Both the position numbers and the translations under genes were made by a program. From Streptomyces caniferus (GTDB taxonomy: Bacteria > Actinomycetota > Actinomycetes > Streptomycetales > Streptomycetaceae), in assembly GCF_009811555.1 (NCBI RefSeq), contig NZ_BLIN01000005.1, forward strand, positions 4,721,501-4,785,500: a stretch of DNA of 64,000 nucleotides. The letters run 5' to 3'. The notes below the pieces were generated by a model. It had not been told where the DNA came from. It saw only the letters and a program-made list of their open reading frames with translations, and did no database searches. Shown one piece after another: positions 24,443 through 34,321 of the stretch (the stretch's first letter is position 1; each line of letters opens with the position of its first letter).

Positions 24443-26098
24443 GTGACGAGGCCAGCCGCAGCGGGGAGCGACAGCGCCGCCGGAGCCCACCACCTCCACC
24501 GGGCGGTCGGATTCTGGGGGCTGATGTTCATCTCCCTGGGATCGATCATCGGCTCCGGCTGGCTGCTGGGCGCCCTGACCACCGCCGTCATCGCCGGCCC
24601 GGCGTCCCTCGTCTCCTGGGTACTCGCCTCCACGATGCTCGCCGTGCTCGCGCTGGCCCACGCGGAGCTGGGTGCCACGTACCCGATCGCGGGCGGCACC
24701 GCCCGGTTCCCCTTCTTCGCCTTCGGCCCGCTGGTCGGCTTCACCGCCGGCTGGATGTCCTGGCTGCGGTCGGTCCTGATCTCGCCGATCGAGGTCGAGG
24801 CCACGCTCTCGTACATGGACCGCATCGGCTGGGTCCACGACCAGGTGCACGTCCTGCACCCGAACGGCACCCTCACCGGGGCCGGACTGGTGATCGCCAG
24901 CGTCTTCATGCTGATCTTCACGATCATCAACGTCCTCGGCGTGCGCCTGCTGTCCGGGATCAACTCGGTGACCGCGGTGGTGAAGACGGCCGTCCCCCTG
25001 CTGACCGTGGCGGTCCTCATGGCCCTGTCCTTCCACGGCTCCAACTTCACCGCGGGCGGCGGCTTCGCCCCGCACGGAGCGCACGGGGTCTTCGCGGCCC
25101 TGCCCGCCGGTGTGGTGTTCGCGCTACTGGGCTTCGAGCAGGCCATCCAGCTGGCCGGTGAGGCGCGCAACCCGCAGCGCGACATCTCCCGGGCGGTGAT
25201 CGTGGCGATGGCGGTCGGTACCGCGCTCTACCTCCTGCTGCAGATCGCCTTCCTCGCCGCCCTGAACCCCGACGTCGTCAGCCACAGCTGGGACAACCCC
25301 GTGGGGAAGGGCAACTTCGGCCCCTACGCCACGCTGGCCACCGTCGTCGGAGCCGGCTGGCTGGCGACCATCCTCTACGTCGACGCCGTCATCTCCCCGG
25401 CGGGCACCGGCCTGGTCTACATGGCCGGTGCCGCGCGCCTCTCCTACGCCATGGGACGCGAGCGGGTCCTGCCCAAGTCCCTCACCCAGGTGGGCCGCAG
25501 CCGGGTGCCGGTCGTCTCGATCATCCTCGCCTTCGTCGTCGGCGAGATCGCTTTCCTGCCGTTCCCCAGCTGGCAGGCGCTGGTGAGCGTGGTCACCTCG
25601 GCGGCGGCGATCATGTACGCCTTCGCTCCGGTGGCGCTGTACGCCCTCCGCCTCCAGGACGGCGGCCGCAACCGCCCCTACCGGCTGCCCGCCGGCCCCG
25701 TACTGGCGCCCGCCGGTTTCGTCTTCGCCAACCTGATCTTCTACTGGTCCGGATACGAGGCGGACTGGAAGCTCGGCATCGCCGCCCTGCTCGGCTTCGT
25801 CGTCCTCGCGCTCACCCGCCGCGGCATCCCGGCGGCCGAACGCAGCGGCCTGCGCGCCAAGTCGGCGCTCTGGGTATGGCCCTGGCTCGGCGGCATGATC
25901 CTCATCGGCCGCTTCGGCCGCTACGGCGGCACCCGCGCCCTCCCCGCCTGGTGGGACCTGATCATCGTGATCGTCTTCAGCCTCGCCATCTTCTACACCG
26001 CCGTACGCCTGGCCATGCCCCCCGAGGCCGTGGACGCCGCCGTCCAGCACGAGGAGGAGGGCGAGTCGGTCCCGCCGGCGCCCGGCGCGGCGCGGTGA
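24443..26098 (+). CDS. APC family amino acid permease
   Basis: A 551-residue secondary transporter of the amino acid–polyamine–organocation superfamily. The substrate loop GSIIGSGWLLGAL is in the first helix, followed by about 12 further hydrophobic helices (e.g. LVSWVLASTMLAVLALAHAELG, ALPAGVVFALLGFEQAIQLAGEARNP, LYLLLQIAFLAAL). The conserved FEQAIQLAGEARNPQRDISRA after helix 6 is characteristic. The GTG at 24443 has CAGGAGCGC at good spacing. The cytoplasmic tail is short and acidic. It lies 279 bases after the ABC exporter, so probably has its own promoter. Substrate unknown; likely an amino acid. Confidence 0.93.
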   Translation: MTRPAAAGSDSAAGAHHLHRAVGFWGLMFISLGSIIGSGWLLGALTTAVIAGPASLVSWVLASTMLAVLALAHAELGATYPIAGGTARFPFFAFGPLVGFTAGWMSWLRSVLISPIEVEATLSYMDRIGWVHDQVHVLHPNGTLTGAGLVIASVFMLIFTIINVLGVRLLSGINSVTAVVKTAVPLLTVAVLMALSFHGSNFTAGGGFAPHGAHGVFAALPAGVVFALLGFEQAIQLAGEARNPQRDISRAVIVAMAVGTALYLLLQIAFLAALNPDVVSHSWDNPVGKGNFGPYATLATVVGAGWLATILYVDAVISPAGTGLVYMAGAARLSYAMGRERVLPKSLTQVGRSRVPVVSIILAFVVGEIAFLPFPSWQALVSVVTSAAAIMYAFAPVALYALRLQDGGRNRPYRLPAGPVLAPAGFVFANLIFYWSGYEADWKLGIAALLGFVVLALTRRGIPAAERSGLRAKSALWVWPWLGGMILIGRFGRYGGTRALPAWWDLIIVIVFSLAIFYTAVRLAMPPEAVDAAVQHEEEGESVPPAPGAAR

Positions 26099-27211
26099 CG
26101 GTCACGTCGACGGGCGCGACAGGAATTCATCGGGTGTGCCGGTATGGTCCGGGGCCGGGGCACGTCAGCGTCTCCGCGCCGATGAAGTGCGTGGCTGCCC
26201 AAGCCCTGCCACGACCCTCCCATTGCCCAGGGAGTGTCGGCGCGCACCATGGGGGCGGCTCAGCCGGTAGCGGAGAAATCCAGGCAGCGAAAGGCGTCAT
26301 GACCAGCCCCTCCTCGTCGGCGTCGAGGTTTTCCCGCTGGCCAGCGCTGTCTGCGGCCTCGCCACCGACGTCGCACTGCTGACGCCCCCTCTCCGTGGTC
26401 ACCCAGACCTATCCGGAGGGCTGGGGCCCTGGCGCTGGGGAGCCCGCTCGTAGCCCTCGGCGTGGCCGCCAGGACCGTACTACTGGGCGGGATACTGCCC
26501 CGACTCCCCGACGTCAGATACCAACGAGGGGATGTACGAGGGCAGAGCGAGGCGCAGCGGCGCCGTCGGGCCTGCCCTCCTGAGCGCCGTGGCTGCCCTC
26601 AGAGCGGACTCGTCCGCGCGGTCACACCGGCATCGGGAGGCTCGACGAGCGCCGAAGCTCCGGCTCACGGCCATGCGCTGGCCTTCACTGTCGCGGCCTG
26701 CTGCGCGCCGGCCGCTGCGCCGTGGCGACCTGCCTGCCACGGCCCCGTCCTGGATAGCCCGGGCCCTCGATCGCTGCATACGTCGATCGGGCTGGTGCAG
26801 CGACTCGAGCATGACCGGAACGCGAGAGGCCGACGTGGCCGAGGTGCCGGGCCCCGCGATCCGCCAGGAGCCGGCCCACACGCTCTAGTCGTCGGAACCA
26901 CTGCCCCCGCCCACGCCCCGGTTCCGGCGCGAGTGCCCCGCCTGACGCACCAGTGCGCGCCGGCAAAACGACTAGCACTGCCCGAAGAACGAAGGCACCG
27001 GCCTCAAAGCAGTCGGGCCCTCGTTTGCCTGATAGACGGCCGAACGCGACGAAGGTCCGGACCGACGAGCGGTCAGGCCTTTCAGCGAGCGGAGGGTACC
27101 CACGCTTTCCGTCGCGCTTATTGCAATCTCACTACCATGCTCGAAATGTTCCACATTCGAGCCGCCTATGTCGTCTGGGCTGCTCGTTGCGGAGCGTCTC
27201 GTGAGATGCAC
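26099..27211. other. Gene-poor segment, possible decayed sequence
   Basis: 1.1 kb without a convincing gene. Between about 26301 and 26500, short hydrophobic stretches appear in two different frames (one ends …LATDVALL, another reads VAARTVLLGGILPRLPDVRY), as a broken membrane-protein gene might. GC and codon pattern are irregular from 26500 on. A hairpin GCTCGAA / TTCGAGC (27139–27162) lies just beyond the stop of the ParB-like gene and may terminate it. This is the left side of a putative island ending at tRNA-Ser. Confidence 0.45.
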
Positions 27212-28171
27212 CTACCCGATCGCTCCTCTGTCGGCATTACCGAGCCACTTGTCACTGATGTTGATGGCAGGCTGAATAACCTCAGGATATCGATCCGGAG
27301 GGTACTCCTGTTGGATCTCTTTCCCTGTTCGTCGATCTTTGATGATCTTCACGCCGGCCGCCTTCATTTTCTTGAGAGTGCCAATGGCTTCACCCGAAAC
27401 CAGGGCGTTGAACGCTTTAATGGCCTGAGCTGATTGCTGAACACTGTCCCTGCTCACGAGCCCACGATTCACATTGATCATGGTGTTCGTGTACAAGGCT
27501 CGAGGGTCTTTTCCGACGAATTCTCGACTGGCCTCGCCGATGCCATCAAAGAATAGATCGGCGATGCTGTCCGGCCATACTTCGGTAATGATTTTGTGCG
27601 CGACAATCAATCCCGTCGCGCTGGCGTGGCATTGCTTTCCCGTGCTCACCAGGCGGACGATATGCTCTTCGTCGACCGGCCATCGTGGGACCAGCTCCTG
27701 CAGCTGTTCGGCAGTCAGCCGCCCGCTGGTCCACCTCATCCAGTGGAATCCCTTTGCGCGGTTTGCAAGGATCTTCAGCGCGGCCGCATAGACGTTGGAG
27801 TTACTCTGCTTCATCTCCGTGATCTGCGCGACGAAGTCGCCGGCCGAACGGACGCGACCGCCGTCGATCGCAGCGAAGGTGTCCGGGCTGAGGTTGTACG
27901 TGACCTGCGCGGTCACTGTAACGCCGGTCTCGATAATGGCAGCTGCTCGGTGCTGTCCGTCGATGAGGCAGCCATGCCAGTCCAGCGCGAAGCCTTGGTG
28001 CGTGGTGCGAAACTGCCTATTGCGCAGAATGCTCTTGAACTTGTCGACGTTGGAACGCTTCAAGGGGACACGGTTGCATGTCCTCTTTTCCATCCAGGTT
28101 GAGCACTTATCGGGCGTCACCTCGATGATCTCCGAGTATGTGCGCGGATCGTCGCTTTCTTCCTCGGTCAC
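27212..28171 (-). CDS. ParB-like nuclease-domain protein of phage/mobile-element type
   Basis: About 319 residues from the GTG at 28171 (preceded by AGGAAAGG); an in-frame TTG at 28312 would add 47 residues and cannot be excluded. The N-terminal part shows the ParB/sulfiredoxin-type pattern seen in actinophage proteins: EVTPDKCSTWMEKRTCNRVPLKRSNVDKFKSILRNRQF, then ALDWHGCLIDGQHRAAAIIETG and the IDGGRVRSAGDF segment. The helical remainder is undefined. Base composition is clearly lower in GC than neighbours and third-position bias is weak, as in recently acquired DNA. No partner genes (ParA, integrase) are adjacent. Role unknown. Confidence 0.75.
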   Translation of the reverse strand: MTEEESDDPRTYSEIIEVTPDKCSTWMEKRTCNRVPLKRSNVDKFKSILRNRQFRTTHQGFALDWHGCLIDGQHRAAAIIETGVTVTAQVTYNLSPDTFAAIDGGRVRSAGDFVAQITEMKQSNSNVYAAALKILANRAKGFHWMRWTSGRLTAEQLQELVPRWPVDEEHIVRLVSTGKQCHASATGLIVAHKIITEVWPDSIADLFFDGIGEASREFVGKDPRALYTNTMINVNRGLVSRDSVQQSAQAIKAFNALVSGEAIGTLKKMKAAGVKIIKDRRTGKEIQQEYPPDRYPEVIQPAINISDKWLGNADRGAIG

Positions 28172-30111
28172 GTCCTGCCCTTTCCTGGCTTTGTGTCGGA
28201 TTCTTGCAAGTTCGAATGTGGCGCGAATGTGCGCCTCACTTTCTCTCTGGATGCTAGGGGAGGGCGCCTTCGGCCGACACTTGATTGCTGCACTGCGCCC
28301 ATGAGTGGCCAATCAATCAATAATCAAGACCGCTATTGTCATTTTCTGATTATTTTTTTCCCTCGGATGGTCGGGATCTGAGGGTAGGTCGCGCCGTCTC
28401 GCTCTACCCATCCACCCCGCTCCTCTGCGTGCGAACCTGGCACCGCATTGCCTGGAACGCTGCGCACAGTGTTCGCGCTGTCTCATAGGGCGTTTCGCGG
28501 ATGGGCCCCCGCGGGCCGTGCCTGACGACGTCTAGGGCTGCAGAATCACCCTCTGCCTGACAGGTGCTGGGATCTCACACGAGCCCAGGTCGCGGGGTTT
28601 TGCGGCAGTACATCCAGGCGCCCCAGAGACATGCCACGACCTGCACATCAGCGCTTTCCTGGCCAGACTTCCTTCATGGGGCGGCCGTGGGCATGGATGA
28701 GACGACGACACCTCCAGCCGCAATCCGTCAGGCGAGTAGACCCGCGGCCCATTCGCCAAGACGTTCAGCGAACTGGAGCGTCGGCGTGATTCTGGAACGT
28801 CCGTGAGGTCGGTCAAACGTGAACAGTCAGATCCCGTCCGCCTACTGGGTGGAGAACTTCGCCCCCCCCGGGCACGGTTTCAGAACCTCATCGATGGCTA
28901 GCGCGTCGCGCTCTCCCCCTCCATATCCGGCGTCGGCGCTCGCCGATTGGCGAAGGTGAAACGGGAGTGCTGGGAAGGTTCCACAAGAAGGTGCAGGTCG
29001 GCGGGGGTTCGGTCGGATCCGGCCAGCAGGCGCTCCGGACCGTATGTTCGGCGCTGACCGAAGCTGTACGAAGACGTCACTTCGCCGTCGATCCCGCCAC
29101 CATCGCCAAGGCGGCCGCCTCGAAGGGGAGTTTGGCCGAGCCCTAGTCGAATGAGCAGGTGTAGTGGATCTTGAAAAGGGGTGGAGCGGCACCGCACAGC
29201 GCCCGCAGAGCCATCGCCCTTGCCCTCGGCCTCCGCCGCCGAGGGATCCTCGGCCTCCTGTGGATGGACGTGGGTTGGGTGGTCGGAGTGATCCGGGCCG
29301 CCCATGGCCCGACGATGTCCGAGGTGCAGGCACTGCTGTTGTGGCGACGGCTGAGGGCGAAGCCCGACTGTGGCACGGAAGATCGAGATCGTCGGACAAG
29401 ATCTCCTGCGGAGCTGGCGTAGCGCGTGTGCCCACCTCACGGATCTACGGAGCCAGGGGGCGCCCTATGGCGTGGTCTGACGACGATCACATGGTTCCGG
29501 AGTGATGGGTGCGCTGATGATTGCTACATGACAGGCCTGGCCAGCAGGTGGGGTCCTGCTCGGGGCAGTGGCACTCTCGGGCTGCTCGGCGAGGTGACCA
29601 GCTGAGGCCGCAAACGGCGAAGGTCGCGGCCGGAAACCGGTCAGGCCCCAGCTGGAGCACAAGTCCACCACGTCGCGTGCGGGCCGGCGCACCATCGGTC
29701 TGCCTGGTCCTCTGATCAAGATTCTCGGCAGCACCGGGAGCCCAGGGCCGGCAGCGGCACGCGGCTGGTACGGAGTGGGAGGGCAAGGGGTATGTCCTTC
29801 GCCTCACCGATTAGAGGTCCGCTCGGCCCGAACGCCAACTTCCACGTCTGGGCGCCACTTCTTCGGGACGCGAACGTGCAGGACGGGCAACTTCGTGATG
29901 CGCATCACACACAGTAGGGAGCGTTCTGCTGCTCCTAGGTGCCCCGGACGTTGCGGTCGAGCGGTCATGGGGCCCGGGGGCGCGGCCCGGATGCGCGCTC
30001 GGTGCATGCACGTGACGGGGGCGATGCTCCGCCAGGTCGCGCAGCGGATCGCAGACGCGCTCTGGGTGCTGCCCGGAGCCAACTGGGGCGAGAAGTGAGA
30101 CGGGAGAACCG
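28172..30111. other. Gene-free region of island-like DNA up to tRNA-Ser
   Basis: Nearly 2 kb. An AT-rich pocket at 28300–28375 contains AATAATCA (28319–28326) and TGATTATT (28347–28354) with a T-run, probably the promoter region of the ParB-like gene. From 28390 to 30110, open frames exist in several phases but none has a family resemblance, steady codon bias or a good start. A short stretch ending at 29144 reads HFAVDPATIAKAA in a + frame and may be a gene remnant. I could not see an integrase or a copy of the tRNA 3' end by eye. Confidence 0.45.
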
Positions 30112-30145
30112 CGAAGGGCCCCACCGCAAGCGGTGGGGCCCTTCG
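30112..30145 (-). terminator. Terminator of the tRNA-Ser transcript
   Basis: Perfect 16-bp stem: GAAGGGCCCCACCGC and its complement around a two-base AA loop, 22 bases beyond the tRNA 3' end. Very stable, so transcription of the tRNA should stop here. Confidence 0.85.
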
Positions 30146-30167
30146 ACGTTGTGCCCGGTGAGAGCAC

Positions 30168-30255
30168 TGGCGGAGGATACGAGATTCGAACTCGTGAGGG
30201 GTTGCCCCCAACACGCTTTCCAAGCGTGCGCCCTAGGCCACTAGGCGAATCCTCC
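30168..30255 (-). tRNA. tRNA-Ser (anticodon GGA)
   Basis: Read on the minus strand: acceptor GGAGGAT pairs with ATCCTCC; D-arm GCCTAGTGGCCTAGGGC; anticodon stem ACGCT-TGGAAAGCGT with anticodon GGA; a long class II variable arm (GTTGGGGGCAACCCC); T-loop GTTCGAATC. Discriminator G at 30171, followed by an encoded CCA (30168–30170). The gene-poor island abuts its 3' side, a common integration site. Confidence 0.97.
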
Positions 30256-30383
30256 GCCGCAAACAATACAAGACGTTGGGGAGTGCTCGCGAACATGATC
30301 CGGGGGCAGGGGTCGGCGAGGGAGTGGAGTGGGTCGGGGGCGGGAGTCCGGGTCGTTTCTCGGGCGGGGGATCCGCTACTGTG

Positions 30384-30478
30384 GTGCGCAGCCCCTCACG
30401 TGGCGCTATCTGACTGAACTCCCCCAGGGCCGGAAGGCAGCAAGGGTAGGTCGGCTCTGGCGGGTGCGTGGGGGGCGC
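30384..30478 (+). ncRNA. ffs: Signal recognition particle RNA (4.5S type)
   Basis: The conserved domain IV core CCAGGGCCGGAAGGCAGCAA is exact (GGAAGGCAGCA), with the closing strand GGTCGGCTCTGG. Outer helix strands GCGCAGCCCCTCACG and CGTGGGGGGCGC bracket it, which sets the approximate ends. It lies 53 bases before dnaX, a usual place in actinobacteria. The RNA binds Ffh and targets membrane and secreted proteins to SecYEG. Confidence 0.93.
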
Positions 30479-30530
30479 TTGCGTTTGCGGGGCCGGTCGG
30501 TTGTCAGTGCGGCCCGATATCGTCGTATGC

Positions 30531-33113
30531 GTGTCGTCCCTTGCGCTGTACCGCCGCTACCGCCCCGAGACCTTCGCCGAGGTCATCGGGCAAGAGCACG
30601 TGACCGATCCGCTGCAGCAGGCATTGCGGAACAACCGGGTCAACCACGCCTATTTGTTCAGCGGGCCGCGAGGTTGTGGCAAGACGACCAGTGCGCGGAT
30701 CCTGGCGCGCTGCCTCAACTGTGAGGAAGGTCCCACTCCCACACCCTGCGGGACGTGCCAGTCGTGTCAGGACCTGGCCAGGAACGGCCGGGGCTCGATC
30801 GATGTGATCGAGATCGACGCCGCCTCGCACGGTGGCGTGGACGACGCTCGTGAGCTGCGGGAGAAGGCCTTCTTCGGGCCGGCCAGCAGCCGCTACAAGA
30901 TCTACATCATCGACGAGGCGCACATGGTGACCTCGGCGGGCTTCAACGCCCTGCTGAAGGTCGTCGAGGAGCCGCCGGAGCATCTGAAGTTCATCTTCGC
31001 GACGACCGAGCCCGAGAAGGTCATCGGGACGATCCGGTCGCGTACGCACCACTACCCGTTCCGGCTGGTGCCCCCGGGGACGCTGCGGGAGTACCTGGCC
31101 GAGGTGTGCGGGCGGGAGGAGATCCCGGTCGAGGACGGGGTGCTGCCGCTGGTGGTGCGGGCCGGGGCCGGGTCGGTGCGTGACTCGATGTCCGTGATGG
31201 ACCAGCTGCTCTCCGGCGCCGCCGCGGACGGTGTGACGTATGCCATGGCCACGGCCCTGCTCGGGTACACCGACGGGTCGCTGCTGGACTCGATCGTGGA
31301 GGCCTTCGCCGCGGGGGACGGGGCGGCGGCCTTCGAGGTCGTGGACCGCGTCATCGAGGGCGGCAACGACCCGCGGCGCTTCGTTGCGGACCTGCTGGAG
31401 CGGCTGCGGGATCTGGTGATCCTGGCGGCCGTGCCGGAGGCGGGGGAGAAGGGGCTGATCGACGCCCCGGCGGACGTCGTGGAGCGGATGACGGCCCAGG
31501 CGTCCGTCTTCGGGGCGGCGGAGCTCAGCCGGGCCGCGGATCTGGTCAATACGGGCCTGACGGAGATGCGCGGGGCGACCTCGCCGCGGCTGCAGCTGGA
31601 GCTGATCTGCGCGCGGGTGCTGCTGCCCGCGGCGTACGACGACGAACGGTCGGTGCAGGCGCGGCTGGATCGCCTGGAGCGTGGCGCGGGTGCGGCGCTG
31701 CTGGGCGGAGCCGGCGGCGTGGGCGGCGGCGCGGGGCCCGGCGCCCCTCCCGGGGCCGGGGCGCCCGTGGTGGCGTCCGGTGGCGGGCCCGCGGCCGAGT
31801 ACGTACCGGGGCCGGAGGCGCATCCGGCGATGCCGGCTGCCGGGCCGTCCGGACCGGCAGCCGCGCGTGCCGCGGTGCGGGGCGCGATGGGCGGCGGTGC
31901 GAGTGGCGGTGCCGGGGCTCCTGGTGGCCCGGCTCCCGCTGTCCCGGCGGCACCCGCCCCGGCGGCTCCCGCTCCCGCTGCGCCGAACGCCGGTGCGGCC
32001 GCGCCCGGCGGGGAGCAGCAGCGGGGCGACGGTGACGGTGCGGCGGCGTCCCAGGGCGGCCCGGTCCAGGGCGGCCCGGCGCAGGCTCCGCAGGGCGGTG
32101 CGCCGGGCGGTGGCCAGGGTGCGGCCGCGCGGCCGGGGGCCTGGCCCGGGAGCACGGGCAGGGGCAACGGCGGCGGTGCTGCGGGCGGGAACGGCCCCGG
32201 CGCCGGCAGTGGAGGTGCTGCGGGCGGAAGCGGCCCGGGCGCCGGACGGCAGCCCGGTGGGTGGCCCACGGCCGTGGCTCCGGGGCAGGGCGGCCAGGCG
32301 CCGCAGGGCGGGGAGCCCGCTCCCTCGCCGCAGCCCGCGCCCGGTCCGGCGGCCGGTCCGGCCGCGCCCGTAGCCCAGCAGCCGCAGGCCGCGGCGGCCC
32401 CGGGGGCGGCTCAGGGTGCCGCTCAGGTGCGGCAGATGTGGCCGGACATCCTGGATGCGGTGAAGGCCCGCAGGCGCTTCACCTGGATCCTGCTGAGCCA
32501 GAACGCCCAGGTCTCCGGCTTCGACGGCACGACGCTGCAGATCGGCTTCCCCAACGCCGGTGCCCGCGACAGCTTCGCCAACGGCGGCAGCGAGGACGTC
32601 CTCAAGGACGTGCTGGCCGAGCGGTTCCAGGTGCAGTGGCGGGTCGAGGCGATCGTCGACCCGTCGGGCGGCGCCAATCCGCCGGCCGGCGGTGCGCCCC
32701 GCAGTGGCGGTGGCGGCTTCGGCGGCGGAGGGGGCGGTGGCTTCGGCGGTGCGCCCGCCGCGCCGCAGCAGGGCGGACAGCAGTCCTCACCCCAGCAGAG
32801 CGGCCCGTCGGCGCCCTCGTCGCCCGGGGGCCAGTACGGACAGGGCGGTGGCGGAGCCGGCAGCGGCAGCGCCGGCGGCAGCCAGGGCGCGCGGATGGCG
32901 CGGGAGGCCGTCTCCCCGTCGGCGTCCGCGGGCGGCGGGCAGTCGGGGCCCGCGGCGGAGGCCTCGTACACCCCGCCCGAGCCCCCGATGTCGATCGAGT
33001 ACGACATGCCGGCCGAGGACGACCCCGACCTCGTCGACTCCGCGCTCAGCGGCCACGACCTGATCGTCCGCGAACTCGGCGCGACGGTGGTCGAAGAGTT
33101 CAACAACGAGTAG
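30531..33113 (+). CDS. dnaX: DNA polymerase III subunits gamma and tau
   Basis: An 860-residue clamp-loader ATPase. The GTG at 30531 gives the standard start MSSLALYRRYRPETFAEVIGQ; an open extension upstream runs into the SRP RNA. Walker A GPRGCGKTTSARILA lies at ~45–59; the zinc cluster is in CLNC…CGTCQSC (~61–80); the DExx box IIDEAH near 126, then FATTEPEKVIGTIRSR. Residues ~390–630 are a Gly/Ala/Pro-rich disordered linker, then a tau-type domain (MWPDILDAVKARRRFTWILLSQNA, ~635–690), another Gly/Gln/Ser linker and an acidic tail. No slippery A-run is evident, so only the full-length form is predicted. Confidence 0.97.
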   Translation: MSSLALYRRYRPETFAEVIGQEHVTDPLQQALRNNRVNHAYLFSGPRGCGKTTSARILARCLNCEEGPTPTPCGTCQSCQDLARNGRGSIDVIEIDAASHGGVDDARELREKAFFGPASSRYKIYIIDEAHMVTSAGFNALLKVVEEPPEHLKFIFATTEPEKVIGTIRSRTHHYPFRLVPPGTLREYLAEVCGREEIPVEDGVLPLVVRAGAGSVRDSMSVMDQLLSGAAADGVTYAMATALLGYTDGSLLDSIVEAFAAGDGAAAFEVVDRVIEGGNDPRRFVADLLERLRDLVILAAVPEAGEKGLIDAPADVVERMTAQASVFGAAELSRAADLVNTGLTEMRGATSPRLQLELICARVLLPAAYDDERSVQARLDRLERGAGAALLGGAGGVGGGAGPGAPPGAGAPVVASGGGPAAEYVPGPEAHPAMPAAGPSGPAAARAAVRGAMGGGASGGAGAPGGPAPAVPAAPAPAAPAPAAPNAGAAAPGGEQQRGDGDGAAASQGGPVQGGPAQAPQGGAPGGGQGAAARPGAWPGSTGRGNGGGAAGGNGPGAGSGGAAGGSGPGAGRQPGGWPTAVAPGQGGQAPQGGEPAPSPQPAPGPAAGPAAPVAQQPQAAAAPGAAQGAAQVRQMWPDILDAVKARRRFTWILLSQNAQVSGFDGTTLQIGFPNAGARDSFANGGSEDVLKDVLAERFQVQWRVEAIVDPSGGANPPAGGAPRSGGGGFGGGGGGGFGGAPAAPQQGGQQSSPQQSGPSAPSSPGGQYGQGGGGAGSGSAGGSQGARMAREAVSPSASAGGGQSGPAAEASYTPPEPPMSIEYDMPAEDDPDLVDSALSGHDLIVRELGATVVEEFNNE

Positions 33114-33319
33114 TCGACGAGTCGACAATGAGTAGCTGACGCATCAACAGCGCGTGGGCGGCGCGCGCCGGCAGGGCCGGGGCAGGGGCGCAGAGTGGGT
33201 AAGCGGGCGTACACCAGGCGTACACCCGTGCTCCTCCCTCCGGCGTAGGGCGCCGGGCCCGTGAAACACGTAGGCTCGGGCTACCGCACCAATCGTTGTC
33301 GTATGGCAGGAGTCACGTC

Positions 33320-33670
33320 GTGATCCCCGGTGGTCAGCCCAATATGCAGCAGCTGCTTCAGCAGGCCCAGAAGATGCAGCAGGACCTCGCGGCCGCCCAG
33401 CAGGAGCTGGCGGAGACACCCGTCGAGGGTTCCGCGGGCGGCGGTCTGGTCAAGGCGACGGTGACCGGCTCCGGTGAGCTCCAGAGCCTGGTCATCGACC
33501 CCAAGGCGGTCGACACCGACTCGGCGGAGGAGACCGCCGAGACGATCGCCGACCTCGTGCTGGCGGCGGTCCGGGACGCCAACGCCAGTGCCCAGCAGCT
33601 GCAGCAGCAGAAGCTCGGTCCGCTCGCCCAGGGTCTGGGCGGTGGCGGAATCCCAGGTCTCCCCTTCTGA
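33320..33670 (+). CDS. ybaB: YbaB/EbfC nucleoid-associated protein
   Basis: A 116-residue small DNA-binding protein that forms tweezer-like dimers. Visible are the helical [29 protein letters not shown], the beta segment [25 protein letters not shown] and the C-terminal helix [21 protein letters not shown], followed by a Gly-rich end. The GTG at 33320 has AGGAG 8 bases upstream. It lies between dnaX and recR, as in most bacteria, which points to a link with recombination and repair. Confidence 0.96.
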   Translation: MIPGGQPNMQQLLQQAQKMQQDLAAAQQELAETPVEGSAGGGLVKATVTGSGELQSLVIDPKAVDTDSAEETAETIADLVLAAVRDANASAQQLQQQKLGPLAQGLGGGGIPGLPF

Positions 33671-33721
33671 GGAGTAGCCAACTAGCGTACGCATCACGGC
33701 AGAAGAGAAAGAAGACGTTCC

Positions 33722-34321
33722 GTGTATGAAGGCGTGGTCCAGGACCTGATCGATGAGTTGGGCAGGCTGCCCGGCGTCGGTCCCAAGAGCGCGCAGCGGA
33801 TCGCCTTCCACATTCTTCAGGCCGAGCCGACCGATGTCCGCCGGCTCGCGAACGCGCTGATGGAGGTCAAGGCGAAGGTCCGGTTCTGCGGCACCTGCGG
33901 CAATGTGGCGCAGGAGGAGCAGTGCCGGGTCTGCCTGGACCCGAGGCGTGATCCGGCGGTCATCTGCGTCGTGGAGGAGCCCAAGGACGTCGTGGCGATC
34001 GAGCGGACGCGAGAGTTCCGCGGTCGCTATCACGTCCTCGGCGGGGCGATCAGTCCGATCGAGGGCGTGGGACCCGACGACCTGCGGATCAGGGAACTGC
34101 TGGCCAGGCTCGCGGACGGCACCGTCACCGAGCTGATCCTGGCCACCGACCCGAATCTCGAGGGCGAGGCCACGGCCACATATCTGGCGCGCATGATCAA
34201 ACCCATGGGCCTGAGAGTGACGCGGCTGGCGAGCGGTCTGCCGGTCGGCGGCGATCTTGAGTACGCGGACGAGGTCACGCTCGGGCGGGCCTTCGAAGGG
34301 AGGAGACTTCTCGATGTCTGA
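33722..34321 (+). CDS. recR: Recombination mediator RecR
   Basis: A 199-residue protein that loads RecA together with RecF/RecO at gaps. It has the helix-hairpin-helix [24 protein letters not shown] (residues ~8–31), the zinc finger [16 protein letters not shown] (~58–73), a Toprim domain ([17 protein letters not shown] … [20 protein letters not shown]) and the C-terminal [30 protein letters not shown] start at 33722. The stop overlaps the next gene by 8 bases, so translation is coupled. Confidence 0.98.
   Translation: MYEGVVQDLIDELGRLPGVGPKSAQRIAFHILQAEPTDVRRLANALMEVKAKVRFCGTCGNVAQEEQCRVCLDPRRDPAVICVVEEPKDVVAIERTREFRGRYHVLGGAISPIEGVGPDDLRIRELLARLADGTVTELILATDPNLEGEATATYLARMIKPMGLRVTRLASGLPVGGDLEYADEVTLGRAFEGRRLLDV

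Noticed and set aside
26462..27433. A 323-codon + strand frame in the island
   Set aside because: No start site, no family resemblance, erratic composition, and it overlaps the end of the ParB-like gene.
29775..30098. Small + strand gene ending LWVLPGANWGEK before tRNA-Ser
   Set aside because: The last ~35 codons look protein-like, but there is no ribosome-binding site and the upstream part is random; not enough to call a gene.
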